DNA of 64,000 bases from Duganella qianjiadongensis (lineage in GTDB: Bacteria; Pseudomonadota; Gammaproteobacteria; Burkholderiales; Burkholderiaceae_D). How positions within the stretch are numbered: the first letter of the stretch is position 1; every line of letters starts with the position of its first letter. Below, in pieces: positions 27,005 through 35,752 of the stretch. A program made the position numbers and the translations under genes. The notes beneath the pieces are model-generated. The model was not told the origin of the DNA, searched no databases, and saw nothing but the letters and a program-made list of their open reading frames with translations. The DNA lies in contig NZ_WWCM01000003.1 in NCBI RefSeq assembly GCF_009857915.1, positions 310,001 to 374,000 of the forward strand, written 5' to 3'.

Positions 27005-28420
27005 ATGGCAATGACAGCCGCAGAAGTACTGAAAATGGTCCAGGAAAACGAAGTCAAATTCGTTGATTTCCGTTTCGCTGATACCCGTGGTAAAGAACAG
27101 CACGTGACCGTGCCAGTGTCGGCTTTCGACATCGACAAATTTGAATCGGGCCACGCTTTTGACGGCTCCTCGATCGCCGGCTGGAAAGGTATTGAAGCAT
27201 CGGACATGATTTTGATGCCAGACCCAGCGACCGCACGCATCGACCCGTTCATGGAAGAAACCACCCTGTTCATGCAGTGCGATGTGATCGAACCTGCTGA
27301 CGGCAAGGGCTATGACCGTGACCCACGCTCCATCGCCAAACGCGCTGAAGCCTATCTGAAATCGTCGGGCATGGGCGACACCGCCTACTTCGGCCCAGAG
27401 CCAGAATTCTTCATCTTCGACAGCGTACGCTGGAAGATCGACATGTCCGGCTGCTTCGTCAAAGTGGAATCGGACGAAGCATCGTGGAGCACCGACAAGG
27501 AAATCGAAGGCGGCAACAGCGGCCACCGTCCAGCAGTCAAAGGCGGCTACTTCCCAGTGCCACCAGTCGACAGCTTCCAGGACATGCGTTCGGAAATGTG
27601 CCTGATCCTCGAATCGCTGGGCATCCCGGTCGAAGTACACCACCACGAAGTGGCTGGCGCTGGCCAGAACGAAATCGGCACCAAGTTCTCGACCCTGGTC
27701 GAGCGTGCTGACTGGACCCAGAACCTGAAATACGTGGTCTGGAACGTGGCCCACAGCTACGGCAAAACCGCGACCTTCATGCCGAAACCTATCGTTGGCG
27801 ACAACGGTTCGGGCATGCACGTGCACCAGTCGATCTGGAAAGACGGCGTCAACCTGTTCGCTGGCGACGGCTATGCCGGTCTGTCGGACACCGCGCTGTA
27901 CTACATCGGCGGTATCATCAAGCACGCCAAAGCACTGAACGCGATCACCAACCCAGGTACCAACTCGTACAAACGTCTGGTGCCAGGCTTCGAAGCGCCA
28001 GTGAAACTGGCTTATTCGGCTAAAAACCGTTCGGCTTCGATCCGTATTCCACACGTGGCTAATCCTAAAGGCCGCCGTATCGAAACCCGCTTCCCAGACC
28101 CGCTGGCCAACGTCTACCTGTGCTTCGCCGCACTGCTGATGGCTGGTCTGGACGGTATCGCCAACAAGATCCATCCGGGCGAAGCGGCATCGAAAGATCT
28201 GTACCACCTGCCACCAGAAGAAGACGCACTGATCCCAACCGTGTGCTCGTCGCTGGAAGAAGCACTGGACAACCTGAACAAAGACCGCGAGTTCCTGACC
28301 CGTGGCGGCGTGTTCAGCGATTCCATGATCGATGCCTACATCGAACTGAAAATGCAGGACGTTCAGCGTATGCGTATGACCACGCACCCAGCTGAATTCG
28401 ATATGTACTACTCGCTGTAA
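27005..28420 (+). CDS. glnA: glutamine synthetase type I
   Basis: This 471-aa enzyme makes glutamine from glutamate, ammonia and ATP and forms dodecamers. Visible motifs are FDGSSIAGW (N-terminal beta-grasp), [35 protein letters not shown], the [10 protein letters not shown] stretch and the GI-beta adenylylation loop NLYxLP equivalent [15 protein letters not shown] precedes the ATG. Codon use is strongly biased, as in highly expressed genes. It is regulated at transcription by sigma-54/NtrC sites and after translation by GlnE, encoded at 52.8-55.5 kb. A terminator separates it from the ntrBC unit. Confidence 0.98.
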   Translation: MAMTAAEVLKMVQENEVKFVDFRFADTRGKEQHVTVPVSAFDIDKFESGHAFDGSSIAGWKGIEASDMILMPDPATARIDPFMEETTLFMQCDVIEPADGKGYDRDPRSIAKRAEAYLKSSGMGDTAYFGPEPEFFIFDSVRWKIDMSGCFVKVESDEASWSTDKEIEGGNSGHRPAVKGGYFPVPPVDSFQDMRSEMCLILESLGIPVEVHHHEVAGAGQNEIGTKFSTLVERADWTQNLKYVVWNVAHSYGKTATFMPKPIVGDNGSGMHVHQSIWKDGVNLFAGDGYAGLSDTALYYIGGIIKHAKALNAITNPGTNSYKRLVPGFEAPVKLAYSAKNRSASIRIPHVANPKGRRIETRFPDPLANVYLCFAALLMAGLDGIANKIHPGEAASKDLYHLPPEEDALIPTVCSSLEEALDNLNKDREFLTRGGVFSDSMIDAYIELKMQDVQRMRMTTHPAEFDMYYSL

Positions 28421-28460
28421 TCGCGGCGCACCGGCAGAGCCGGTGCCTGTCATGCAGAAC

Positions 28461-28500
28461 AAAACGCGGGGCGAGCAGCGCTTTCCCCGCGTTTTTATTT
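28461..28500 (+). terminator. intrinsic terminator after glnA
   Basis: AAAACGCGGGG (28461-28471) and CCCCGCGTTTT (28485-28495) enclose a 13-base loop and are followed by T-rich sequence. A second short hairpin (GCACCGG/CCGGTGC) lies just before it. It separates glnA from the DUF4124-ntrB-ntrC unit, with likely partial read-through. Confidence 0.85.
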
Positions 28501-28543
28501 GGATGTTGTATAGTCGGGCTCCATGGTGAGACTCGGAAAACAG

Positions 28544-29047
28544 ATGATGAAACATGCGTTCTGCCGCACGCTGGCCGGACTGCTCGCCGTAGCGGGTAGC
28601 GGGCTGGCATATGGGCAGATCTACAAGTGCACGTCGCCCACGGGCAGTGTGGAATATACCGACGTTAATCGGGGTAAGCAGTGCAAGGCGATGGATTTGC
28701 CCGGCGTGGTGGTGGCAGCGCCGCCTAAGCATAGCGTGCCTGCTGCACCGGCCGGACGGCTGGGCGCGCCGGCTGCGCTGGTGCCGGGCGAATTCCCGCG
28801 GGTGGATGCCGCCCAGCAGCGCGCCCGCGATAACGACCGGCGCGGCATACTGGAAGAGGAATTGCGCGCCGAGCAGCAGAAGCTGGCCGAGCAGCGCAAG
28901 GCCTACAACAACGGCGAACCGGAACGCCAGGGCGATGAACGCAATTACGCCAAGTATCTGGAACGGGTGGCTGGCATGCGAGACAGCATCAGCCGCACGG
29001 AAAAAAATATCGACGCTTTAAAACGTGAGATCGCGAATATCCGATGA
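28544..29047 (+). CDS. exported DUF4124-domain protein
   Basis: This 167-aa protein has a signal peptide (KHAFCRTLAGLLAVAGSGLAYGQ). A short DUF4124 module follows (IYKCTSPTGSVEYTDVNRGKQCK, with two Cys). A Pro/Ala linker leads to a charged helical, probably coiled-coil C terminus (about 90-165). I chose the ATG at 28544; the frame extends to an ATG at 28523 that would add seven residues ahead of the signal. Its stop overlaps the ntrB start by four bases (ATGA), tying its expression to the nitrogen two-component system. Function unknown. Confidence 0.82.
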   Translation: MMKHAFCRTLAGLLAVAGSGLAYGQIYKCTSPTGSVEYTDVNRGKQCKAMDLPGVVVAAPPKHSVPAAPAGRLGAPAALVPGEFPRVDAAQQRARDNDRRGILEEELRAEQQKLAEQRKAYNNGEPERQGDERNYAKYLERVAGMRDSISRTEKNIDALKREIANIR

Positions 29048-30159
29048 GCAGTTTAGCGAGTAGTCTGAATTCTTTAGCGGGCGCCGGCAGTCAGCGTCCG
29101 GCAGCGCTGGCGGGGCTGGAGCTGCTGGCATCGGCCGTGCTTCTGCTCGATGCCGATGGCCGTATCGTGTATGCCAATGCGGCCGCCGAAAATCTGCTGG
29201 AAAGTTCGCTCAAGGCGCTGTCGCGCCAGACCCTGAGCGCGCAGTTCCTCCATCCGGCCGAACTCGATAACATCTGTGCGCAGGCGCGCGAACACCGCTA
29301 CGCCGACATGCGTCAGGACCTGATGCTGGAGCGGGCCGGACGCGATGCGCTGCATGTGCACAGCATCGTTACTGCGCTCGATGATCCGGCCGGCCATCTG
29401 CTGATCGAGCTGCGCGAACATCTGCAGCATCTGAAGCTGGACCGCGAAGAACGCATCCTCGACCAGAGCCAGGTGAATAAGGAACTGATCCGCAATCTGG
29501 CGCACGAGATCAAGAATCCGCTGGGCGGCATACGCGGCGCCGCGCAGTTGCTGGAGATGGAGCTGCCGGCGCTGAATGCGGGCGAGCTGCGCGAATACAC
29601 CCAGGTGATCATCAAGGAAGCGGACCGGCTGCAGACGCTGGTGGACCGCCTGCTGGCGCCGCACCGCCGGCCGCACATCGTCGGCGACGTGAATATCCAC
29701 GAGGTGCTGGAGCGGGTGCGCAGCCTGATGCTGGCCGAGTTCCCCTCCGGCCTGACCATACGGCGCGATTACGATGCTTCGATACCCGAATTCCGCGGCG
29801 ATAAGGAACAGCTGATCCAGACTGTGCTCAACATCGCTCACAACGCGGCGCAGGCACTGGCTGCACGCATCGAAGCCGGTGATGCGGAGATCATTTTCAA
29901 GACGCGGGTAGCGCGTCAGGTCACGCTGGCCAAAGTGCGCTACGGGCTGGCATTAGACTTGCATATCATAGATAACGGACCGGGCATCGCGCCGCAGATC
30001 CGCGACCGCATTTTCTACCCGCTGGTGTCGGGCAGAGAAGGTGGCAGCGGACTGGGGCTCACTCTGGCACAGACCTTCGTGCAGCAGCACATGGGCGTGA
30101 TCGAGTGCGATAGCCGGCCTGGATGTACCGACTTCCGCATACTGCTGCCCTTGCCATAA
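29044..30159 (+). CDS. ntrB: nitrogen regulation sensor histidine kinase NtrB
   Basis: This 371-aa cytoplasmic kinase/phosphatase controls NtrC according to PII signals. It has a PAS domain (about 20-125, VLLLDADGRIVYANAAAENLL). The H-box LAHEIKNPLGGIRGAAQLL follows, then the N-box NIAHNAAQAL and G boxes DNGPGIAP and GGSGLGLTLA. There are no membrane helices. The start overlaps the upstream DUF4124 gene by four bases. ntrC follows after 67 bases. Confidence 0.96.
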   Translation: MSSLASSLNSLAGAGSQRPAALAGLELLASAVLLLDADGRIVYANAAAENLLESSLKALSRQTLSAQFLHPAELDNICAQAREHRYADMRQDLMLERAGRDALHVHSIVTALDDPAGHLLIELREHLQHLKLDREERILDQSQVNKELIRNLAHEIKNPLGGIRGAAQLLEMELPALNAGELREYTQVIIKEADRLQTLVDRLLAPHRRPHIVGDVNIHEVLERVRSLMLAEFPSGLTIRRDYDASIPEFRGDKEQLIQTVLNIAHNAAQALAARIEAGDAEIIFKTRVARQVTLAKVRYGLALDLHIIDNGPGIAPQIRDRIFYPLVSGREGGSGLGLTLAQTFVQQHMGVIECDSRPGCTDFRILLPLP

Positions 30160-30226
30160 GCGAGCGCTGGCGCGTGCGAAGACGGCGTCCTTGATAGAAG
30201 ATCCAATGCGGGAACACACAATACAC

Positions 30227-31732
30227 ATGAAGCCAATCTGGATAGTAGACGACGACGAATCGATCCGCTGGGTACTGGAAAAAGCACTCGCACGGGAAAA
30301 TCTGGCGACCAAGAGTTTTGCCAATGCCCGCGATGCGATCGCCGCGCTGGAATTTGAAACACCGCAGGTGCTGGTGTCCGATATCCGCATGCCGGGCGAC
30401 TCGGGGCTGGATCTGCTGCAGCGGGTCAAAGCCCGCTTCCCCGGCCTGCCGGTCATTATCATTACGGCCTTCTCCGATCTGGATTCCGCCGTGGCGGCGT
30501 TTCAGGGCGGGGCTTTCGAATATCTGGCCAAGCCGTTCGATATCGATAAGGCGGTAGAGCTTATCCGCCGCGCGCTGGACGAAAGCCTGCGCGAAACCAG
30601 CGTCGAATCCGGTCCCGCCGAAACCCCTGAAATACTGGGACAGGCACCGGCCATGCAGGAAGTTTTCCGCGCCATCGGCCGGCTGTCGCAATCGAATGTA
30701 ACGGTGCTCATTACCGGCGAATCCGGCTCCGGCAAGGAACTGGTGGCGCGCGCCCTGCACAAGCACAGCCCGCGTGCAGCCCAGCCCTTCATCGCCCTGA
30801 ATACGGCAGCGATCCCGAAAGACCTGCTGGAATCGGAACTGTTCGGCCACGAGCGCGGCGCTTTTACCGGCGCGCAGACTTCGCGCCGCGGCCGTTTCGA
30901 GCAGGCCGAAGGCGGGACCCTGTTCCTCGACGAGATCGGCGATATGCCGTTCGACCTGCAGACCCGTTTGCTGCGCGTGCTGTCGGATGGCCATTTCTAT
31001 CGCGTCGGCGGCCACCAGCCGCTGAAAGCCAATGTGCGCGTGATCACCGCGACGCACCAGAATCTGGAGCAGCGCGTGCGCGAAGGCCTGTTCCGCGAGG
31101 ATTTGTATCACCGCCTGAACGTGATCCGTCTGCGTCTGCCCAGTTTGAGGGAGCGGCGTGAGGATATCCCCATTCTGGTGCGCCACTTCCTGGTGCAGAG
31201 CGCCAAACAACTGGGCGTGGAAGCCAAGCGCATGAGCGACGCTACGCTGCAGTTCCTGTGCGGGCTGGACTTGCCCGGCAACGTACGCCAGCTGGAAAAC
31301 CTGTGCAACTGGATTACCGTGATGGCACCGGGACAGACGGTAGAGATCAAGGATCTGCCGCTGGAACTGACCCAGGAGCAGCAGGGCGGTGCAGCAGCTG
31401 CCGTAGCGGCCAGCGCTGCGGCCAGCGAGCCATACACCCTGCCGGCATCGCACGGCACCGTGCATACCATGCCGGGCAGCGAAGCGGCGCAGGCCAGCGG
31501 CCCCGATGCGTGGCTGGCCCTGCTGGAAGCGCAGGCTGCCAGCATGCTCAGTGCCGGCCAGCAGGAAGTGATGGCCGTGCTGGGACGGCAGTTCGAATCG
31601 TCGCTGATCCGCACGGCGCTCAAACATACGCACGGACGCAAGAACGATGCAGCTGTGCGGCTGGGCATAGGCCGCAACACCATTACCCGCAAGATCGCCG
31701 AACTCGGCATCGACGGCGCCAAGGACGACTAG
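30227..31732 (+). CDS. ntrC: nitrogen regulation response regulator NtrC
   Basis: This 501-aa sigma-54-dependent activator has a receiver domain with [17 protein letters not shown], phospho-acceptor Asp in LVSDIRMPG and Lys in LAKPFD. The AAA+ domain has Walker [14 protein letters not shown], the sigma-54-contacting GAFTGA loop and Walker [13 protein letters not shown] Fis-type HTH (about 460-495, [18 protein letters not shown]) ends the protein. An Ala-rich linker precedes the HTH. The ATG at 30227 gives the family start [10 protein letters not shown]; the frame extends to 30191. It is expected to act at the three sites upstream of glnA. Confidence 0.97.
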   Translation: MKPIWIVDDDESIRWVLEKALARENLATKSFANARDAIAALEFETPQVLVSDIRMPGDSGLDLLQRVKARFPGLPVIIITAFSDLDSAVAAFQGGAFEYLAKPFDIDKAVELIRRALDESLRETSVESGPAETPEILGQAPAMQEVFRAIGRLSQSNVTVLITGESGSGKELVARALHKHSPRAAQPFIALNTAAIPKDLLESELFGHERGAFTGAQTSRRGRFEQAEGGTLFLDEIGDMPFDLQTRLLRVLSDGHFYRVGGHQPLKANVRVITATHQNLEQRVREGLFREDLYHRLNVIRLRLPSLRERREDIPILVRHFLVQSAKQLGVEAKRMSDATLQFLCGLDLPGNVRQLENLCNWITVMAPGQTVEIKDLPLELTQEQQGGAAAAVAASAAASEPYTLPASHGTVHTMPGSEAAQASGPDAWLALLEAQAASMLSAGQQEVMAVLGRQFESSLIRTALKHTHGRKNDAAVRLGIGRNTITRKIAELGIDGAKDD

Positions 31733-31788
31733 GCGCGCACGTTCCCACACCATGCAAGGGGCGCCGCCCGAGGCGGCCGCTTTCAGGT

Positions 31789-31822
31789 AAGCTCTTGGCT
31801 GCAAAGTCAGGAGCTTTTTTTT
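31789..31822 (+). terminator. intrinsic terminator after ntrC
   Basis: AAGCTC (31789-31794) and GAGCTT (31811-31816), extended by TGGCT/AGTCA, form a hairpin with a long T-tract (to 31822). It ends the ntrB-ntrC transcript before corA. Confidence 0.85.
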
Positions 31823-31866
31823 GTCGCAGCTGGCAAGCTGCATTTCAGGGTGTGGATAGGTAGCGT

Positions 31867-32835
31867 ATGTTGATCAATTGTGTGGCGTATCAGGATGGCC
31901 AGAAGCTGGCCGACATTCCGGTGGATGACATCAGCGAGTATGTGCGCCAGCCGGACACCTTTGTCTGGGTGGCGCTGCGCGACGCGCAGCCGGAAGAACT
32001 GCAGCAGATGCAGGAGGAGTTCGGCCTGCACGAACTGGCGGTAGAAGATGCGATGCGCGGCCACCAGCGTCCCAAGATCGAGGAATATGGCGATTCGCTG
32101 TTCGTGGTGGTCAAGACCGTCGATTGCCGCGACGGCGAAGTGGTGGTGGGCGAAGTCGATATTTTCGTCGGCGAGAATTACGTGCTGTCCTCGCGCGATG
32201 GCCGCAGTCTGCAGAACTTCCTTGGCGTGCGTGCGCGCGCCGAGCGCGAGCCGCATATGCTGCGCCAGGGCCCGGCCTTCGTGCTGTATGCGCTGATGGA
32301 TGCGGTAGTAGACCGCTATTTCCCGGTGCTCGACATGCTGGAATCGGAACTGGAACAGGTGGAGGAGCTGATCTTCTCCAAGGGCAAACAGCGCGACAAC
32401 ATCCAGCATCTGTATGCCTTGAAGCGCAAGGTGACGGAAGTGCGCCATGTGGTGGCGCCGCTGATGGAAGCCGTAGGGCGGCTGCATGGCGGGCGCGTGC
32501 CGGCCCTCTGCCGCGATACGGGCGAATACTTCCGCGACGTGCACGACCATCTGCACCGCATCAGTGCCGCACTCGATAACATCCGCGACACCATCGCCAC
32601 GGCGATACAGGTCAACCTGTCCATGGTGGCCATCGAGGAAAGCGAAGTGAACAAACGGCTGGCCGCATGGGCTGCCATCTTCGCCATCTGCACCGCGTTT
32701 GCCGGCGTGTGGGGCATGAACTTCAAGGTCATGCCGGAACTGGAATGGCGCTATGGCTACCCGATGGCGCTGGCGGTGATGGTGGGCGTGTGCCTGTATC
32801 TGTACCGCCGCTTCAAGCGCGCCGGCTGGCTGTAG
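31867..32835 (+). CDS. corA: CorA family magnesium/divalent cation transporter
   Basis: This 322-aa protein has a large cytoplasmic N-terminal domain (about 1-260) and two C-terminal membrane helices. The signature GMNF lies at the end of the first helix (AAIFAICTAFAGVWGMNF). The C terminus is basic (RRFKRAGWL). CorA forms pentamers that pass Mg2+, and sometimes Co2+ or Ni2+. It is a single gene between the ntrC terminator and the convergent FAD-protein gene. Confidence 0.95.
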   Translation: MLINCVAYQDGQKLADIPVDDISEYVRQPDTFVWVALRDAQPEELQQMQEEFGLHELAVEDAMRGHQRPKIEEYGDSLFVVVKTVDCRDGEVVVGEVDIFVGENYVLSSRDGRSLQNFLGVRARAEREPHMLRQGPAFVLYALMDAVVDRYFPVLDMLESELEQVEELIFSKGKQRDNIQHLYALKRKVTEVRHVVAPLMEAVGRLHGGRVPALCRDTGEYFRDVHDHLHRISAALDNIRDTIATAIQVNLSMVAIEESEVNKRLAAWAAIFAICTAFAGVWGMNFKVMPELEWRYGYPMALAVMVGVCLYLYRRFKRAGWL

Positions 32836-32877
32836 TGCAGTGGCCGGTGTAGCCGGCCGCTGCGCCCTGCGTGGCGC

Positions 32878-34521
32878 TTATTTTGCGGCGCCGGCCAGTA
32901 TCGATTGCGCCACTGCTTCCGCTACCTTGATGCCGTCCACACCGGCCGACAGAATCCCGCCTGCATAGCCTGCGCCTTCACCGGCCGGGAACAGGCCGCG
33001 CGTATTCAGGCTTTGCAGCGTGTCGTCGCGGCGCTTGATGCGCACTGGCGAGGAGGTGCGGGTTTCCAGTCCCGTCAGCACCGCGTCCTGCTTGAAGTAG
33101 CCCTTGACCTGCTTGTCGAAAGCGGGGAAGGCTTCGCGCAGCGCCGTGACGGCGAACTCCGGCAGAATCTCGGCCAGATCGGTCAGGTGCACGCCCGGTT
33201 TGAACGACGGGATCACGGCGCCGAAGGCGGTAGACGGACGGCCTGCAACGAAGTCGCCCATCAGCTGGCCCGGCGCGTTGTAGTTGGCGCCGCCCAGCTG
33301 GAAGGCCCTGGCTTCCAGTTCGCGCTGGAAGGCGATACCGGCCAGCGGGTGGCCCGGATAATCGACTTCGGGCGAAATGCTGACCACGATGGCGCTATTG
33401 GCATTGCGTTCGTTACGCGAGTACTGGCTCATGCCGTTGGTGACCACGCGGCCTTCTTCCGACGAAGCTGCCACCACCGTGCCGCCCGGGCACATGCAGA
33501 AGCTGTACACGGCGCGGCCATTGCTGGCGTGGTGCACCAGCTTGTAGTCGGCCGCGCCCAGTATCGGATGGCCGGCGTTAGGGCCGAAGCGGCACTGGTC
33601 GATCAGCGATTGCGGGTGCTCGACACGGAAACCGATGGAGAACGGTTTGGCTTCGACATAGACGCCGCGCTCATACAGCATCTCGAAAGTGTCGCGCGCG
33701 CTGTGGCCTACGGCCAGCACCAGATGGTTGGTGGCGATGCGTACGCCGTTTTCCAGCACCACGCCGCGGATCTGGCCGCCGTCGGCCTGCTGTTCGATGT
33801 CGAGGTCGACCACTTTGCTCTCGAAATGGTATTCGCCGCCCATGGCTTCGATATTGGCGCGCATCTGTTCCACCATCTTCACCAGACGGAAGGTGCCGAT
33901 GTGCGGCTTGCTGACGTAGATGATCTCTTCCGGCGCACCCGCCTGCACGAACTCGGTCAGCACTTTGCGGCCGTAGTGTTTGGGATCCTTGATCTGGCTA
34001 TACAGTTTGCCGTCCGAGAAGGTACCGGCGCCGCCTTCGCCGAACTGCACATTCGATTCCGGATTGAGCTTGCGCTTGCGCCAGAAACCGAAGGTGTCGA
34101 CGGTGCGTTCACGTACCTGCTTGCCGCGCTCCAGAATAATCGGGCGCAGACCCATCTGCGCCAGCAGCAGGGCGGCGAACAGGCCGCACGGGCCCGTGCC
34201 GATCACCACGGGGCGCGGCTGGCCTGCATGGGCGGCCGCCAGCTGCTCGGGCGTGGCGACGAACTGGTAGCGCGTATCGGGTGAGGGCATCAGATGCTGG
34301 TCATGGTGCAGGCGTTGCAGCACCTGTTGTTCATTGCGCACTTCCACATCGAGCGAGTAGATCAGCACGATGGCGGTCTTCTTGCGGGCGTCGTAGCTGC
34401 GCTTGTACACGCTAAAGCCGAGCAGGTCTTCGGCCGGAATGTCCAGACGCTTGAGGATGGCCGCAGGCAGTTCGGCTTCCGCGTGGTTGAGGGGCAGTTT
34501 GAGTTCGTTAATGCGCAGCAT
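32878..34521 (-). CDS. FAD-dependent dehydrogenase-like protein (COG2509 type)
   Basis: This 547-aa flavoprotein has an N-terminal domain (about 1-100) common to this family and a dinucleotide motif VVIGTGPCGLFAALLLAQMG. FGEGGAGTFSDGKLYSQ, YSFCMCPGG and a C-terminal FAD-contact segment GLFPAGEGAGYAGGILSAG follow. The variant GTGPCG replaces the usual GxGxxG arrangement. The reaction is unassigned in bacteria. AGGA precedes the start. It is bordered downstream by corA and upstream by the A+T-rich gap. Confidence 0.88.
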   Translation of the reverse strand: MLRINELKLPLNHAEAELPAAILKRLDIPAEDLLGFSVYKRSYDARKKTAIVLIYSLDVEVRNEQQVLQRLHHDQHLMPSPDTRYQFVATPEQLAAAHAGQPRPVVIGTGPCGLFAALLLAQMGLRPIILERGKQVRERTVDTFGFWRKRKLNPESNVQFGEGGAGTFSDGKLYSQIKDPKHYGRKVLTEFVQAGAPEEIIYVSKPHIGTFRLVKMVEQMRANIEAMGGEYHFESKVVDLDIEQQADGGQIRGVVLENGVRIATNHLVLAVGHSARDTFEMLYERGVYVEAKPFSIGFRVEHPQSLIDQCRFGPNAGHPILGAADYKLVHHASNGRAVYSFCMCPGGTVVAASSEEGRVVTNGMSQYSRNERNANSAIVVSISPEVDYPGHPLAGIAFQRELEARAFQLGGANYNAPGQLMGDFVAGRPSTAFGAVIPSFKPGVHLTDLAEILPEFAVTALREAFPAFDKQVKGYFKQDAVLTGLETRTSSPVRIKRRDDTLQSLNTRGLFPAGEGAGYAGGILSAGVDGIKVAEAVAQSILAGAAK

Positions 34522-35752
34522 GGAGATTTCCTGTAGGGGCGCTGTTTAGGCGCCATGGTCGGCGGGAGTCTGGCCGCGAGGGGCGCTACCTCCCGTAAAA
34601 GCCGGTATTTTACCTTGATAGGCACGCTAACGCAGCAGCGGGTGCGGCAGAGTGCAGGCTGGCTGCGGCCCGGCATGCTGCCCGATATATCTGCCGTATT
34701 CACCCTGCAGTAAATCCGCTAGGGGAATTGGCCGACCAGATAAAACAGTCCTGTTTAAATCGGCTATTTAACCAGGTTATTAATTTTCTGATTAATCGGT
34801 GGAATAAAAAATGTATTAATAAGGTTGCCGCGGTTTAGTTTAAGGCGGTCATTTCGCGCAGCGCCGTAGGCTGGTTGTGCAAGGTTTTTTCTGCGCCACT
34901 AGCAGCCCATCCTGCACTTTCCGGACGCTCTGGAAGAGGCTGGCAGGACGCAAGTTTACTTGTAAAGAAAACATTTTTTTACATTCGGCAAGTTCCTGCG
35001 ATGTTGTTAAAAGGCGACTTTGCTCAAAATCCTTTTTCCTCCTTCTGCTACGTTGCGAACGCGCTTTTATATTTCCGTATGGAATTTTTTAGACCTGTAC
35101 GGCTTATCTGTTTTGCAACCACGTACGGCGTTTTGTGCAATCTTTGTTTTGAGGTTTCATGGTTTTCGCTTGATTTTCGCTGGTTTCTGCTTGACGAACG
35201 CATATTTCACTGTCATTCCCCCTGTGCCTCTGCTTGCTGACAGGAGAGCACAAGATGGACGGATTTGTTGTGTTTTGGCAGCAATAAATTGCCAAAAAGA
35301 AAATCTAAATTGATTAAAAAGAAAGGTTGCGCAAAGCAGCCCGAGGGGGACATGCGTTTCTGTTGTGAGGACGAGACAGCGGGCGGAAATGATGCGACGT
35401 TTTTTTTGCCGTGCGTTCAAACATTTGTGCGCCTTATGTTGCATTGCAATGCAGCTTGCAAGCGGCGGCATGCCGCCCGTCCGCCATGCCGGATGGCCGG
35501 GCTCGCGTGCATTGACAATGCTTGAGTTGCTATGTTTTTATGAATAGCGGAAAAATTCGACTAGGTTTCAGGAACTGAGAAGTAGGCCGGATTTTTACCA
35601 CTGAAAGAGCAAGCGCAGTAAGTCGGATTTTGAATGGTTTTATCCAGGTTGTTCAGAAACGGCGGAGTTTAAATCAAGAAATGGGTCGTTTTAGCTGCTA
35701 TCCAAAAGATGCATTAAAACGTCTACTAAACACACCAAGGGAATTGAATAAT
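34522..35752. other. A+T-rich region without a convincing gene
   Basis: About 1.2 kb between the FAD-protein gene and the receptor is clearly richer in A+T than its surroundings. It carries poly-T and poly-A runs, for example near 34970 and 35400. Short frames exist in several phases (such as 34875-35240), but they overlap one another, lack good ribosome-binding sites and show no recognisable domain. The segment holds two perfect palindromes and a sigma-70-like promoter near its right end. It probably works as a long 5' regulatory region for the receptor, or is a remnant of transferred DNA. Confidence 0.5.
35440..35541 (+). promoter_or_regulatory. candidate promoter with two palindromes ahead of the 35.8 kb receptor
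   Basis: TTGACA at 35512-35517 is a perfect -35 element. An 18-base spacer leads to TTTTAT (35536-35541), a weak -10. Just upstream are two perfect 14-base palindromes, TGCATTGCAATGCA (35440-35453) and GGCGGCATGCCGCC (35464-35477), whose centres are 24 bases apart. They are placed like activator or repressor sites. About 210 bases of leader would precede the receptor ATG. Confidence 0.5.

Noticed and set aside
26909-28732. Minus-strand frame of 607 codons opposite glnA
   Set aside because: Antisense to glnA and spanning its regulatory region and terminator; an artefact of glnA codon use.
34875-35240. A 121-codon frame in the A+T-rich gap
   Set aside because: It starts with TTG, has no ribosome-binding site, overlaps other short frames and shows no recognisable domain. 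Stop-poor T-rich DNA explains it.
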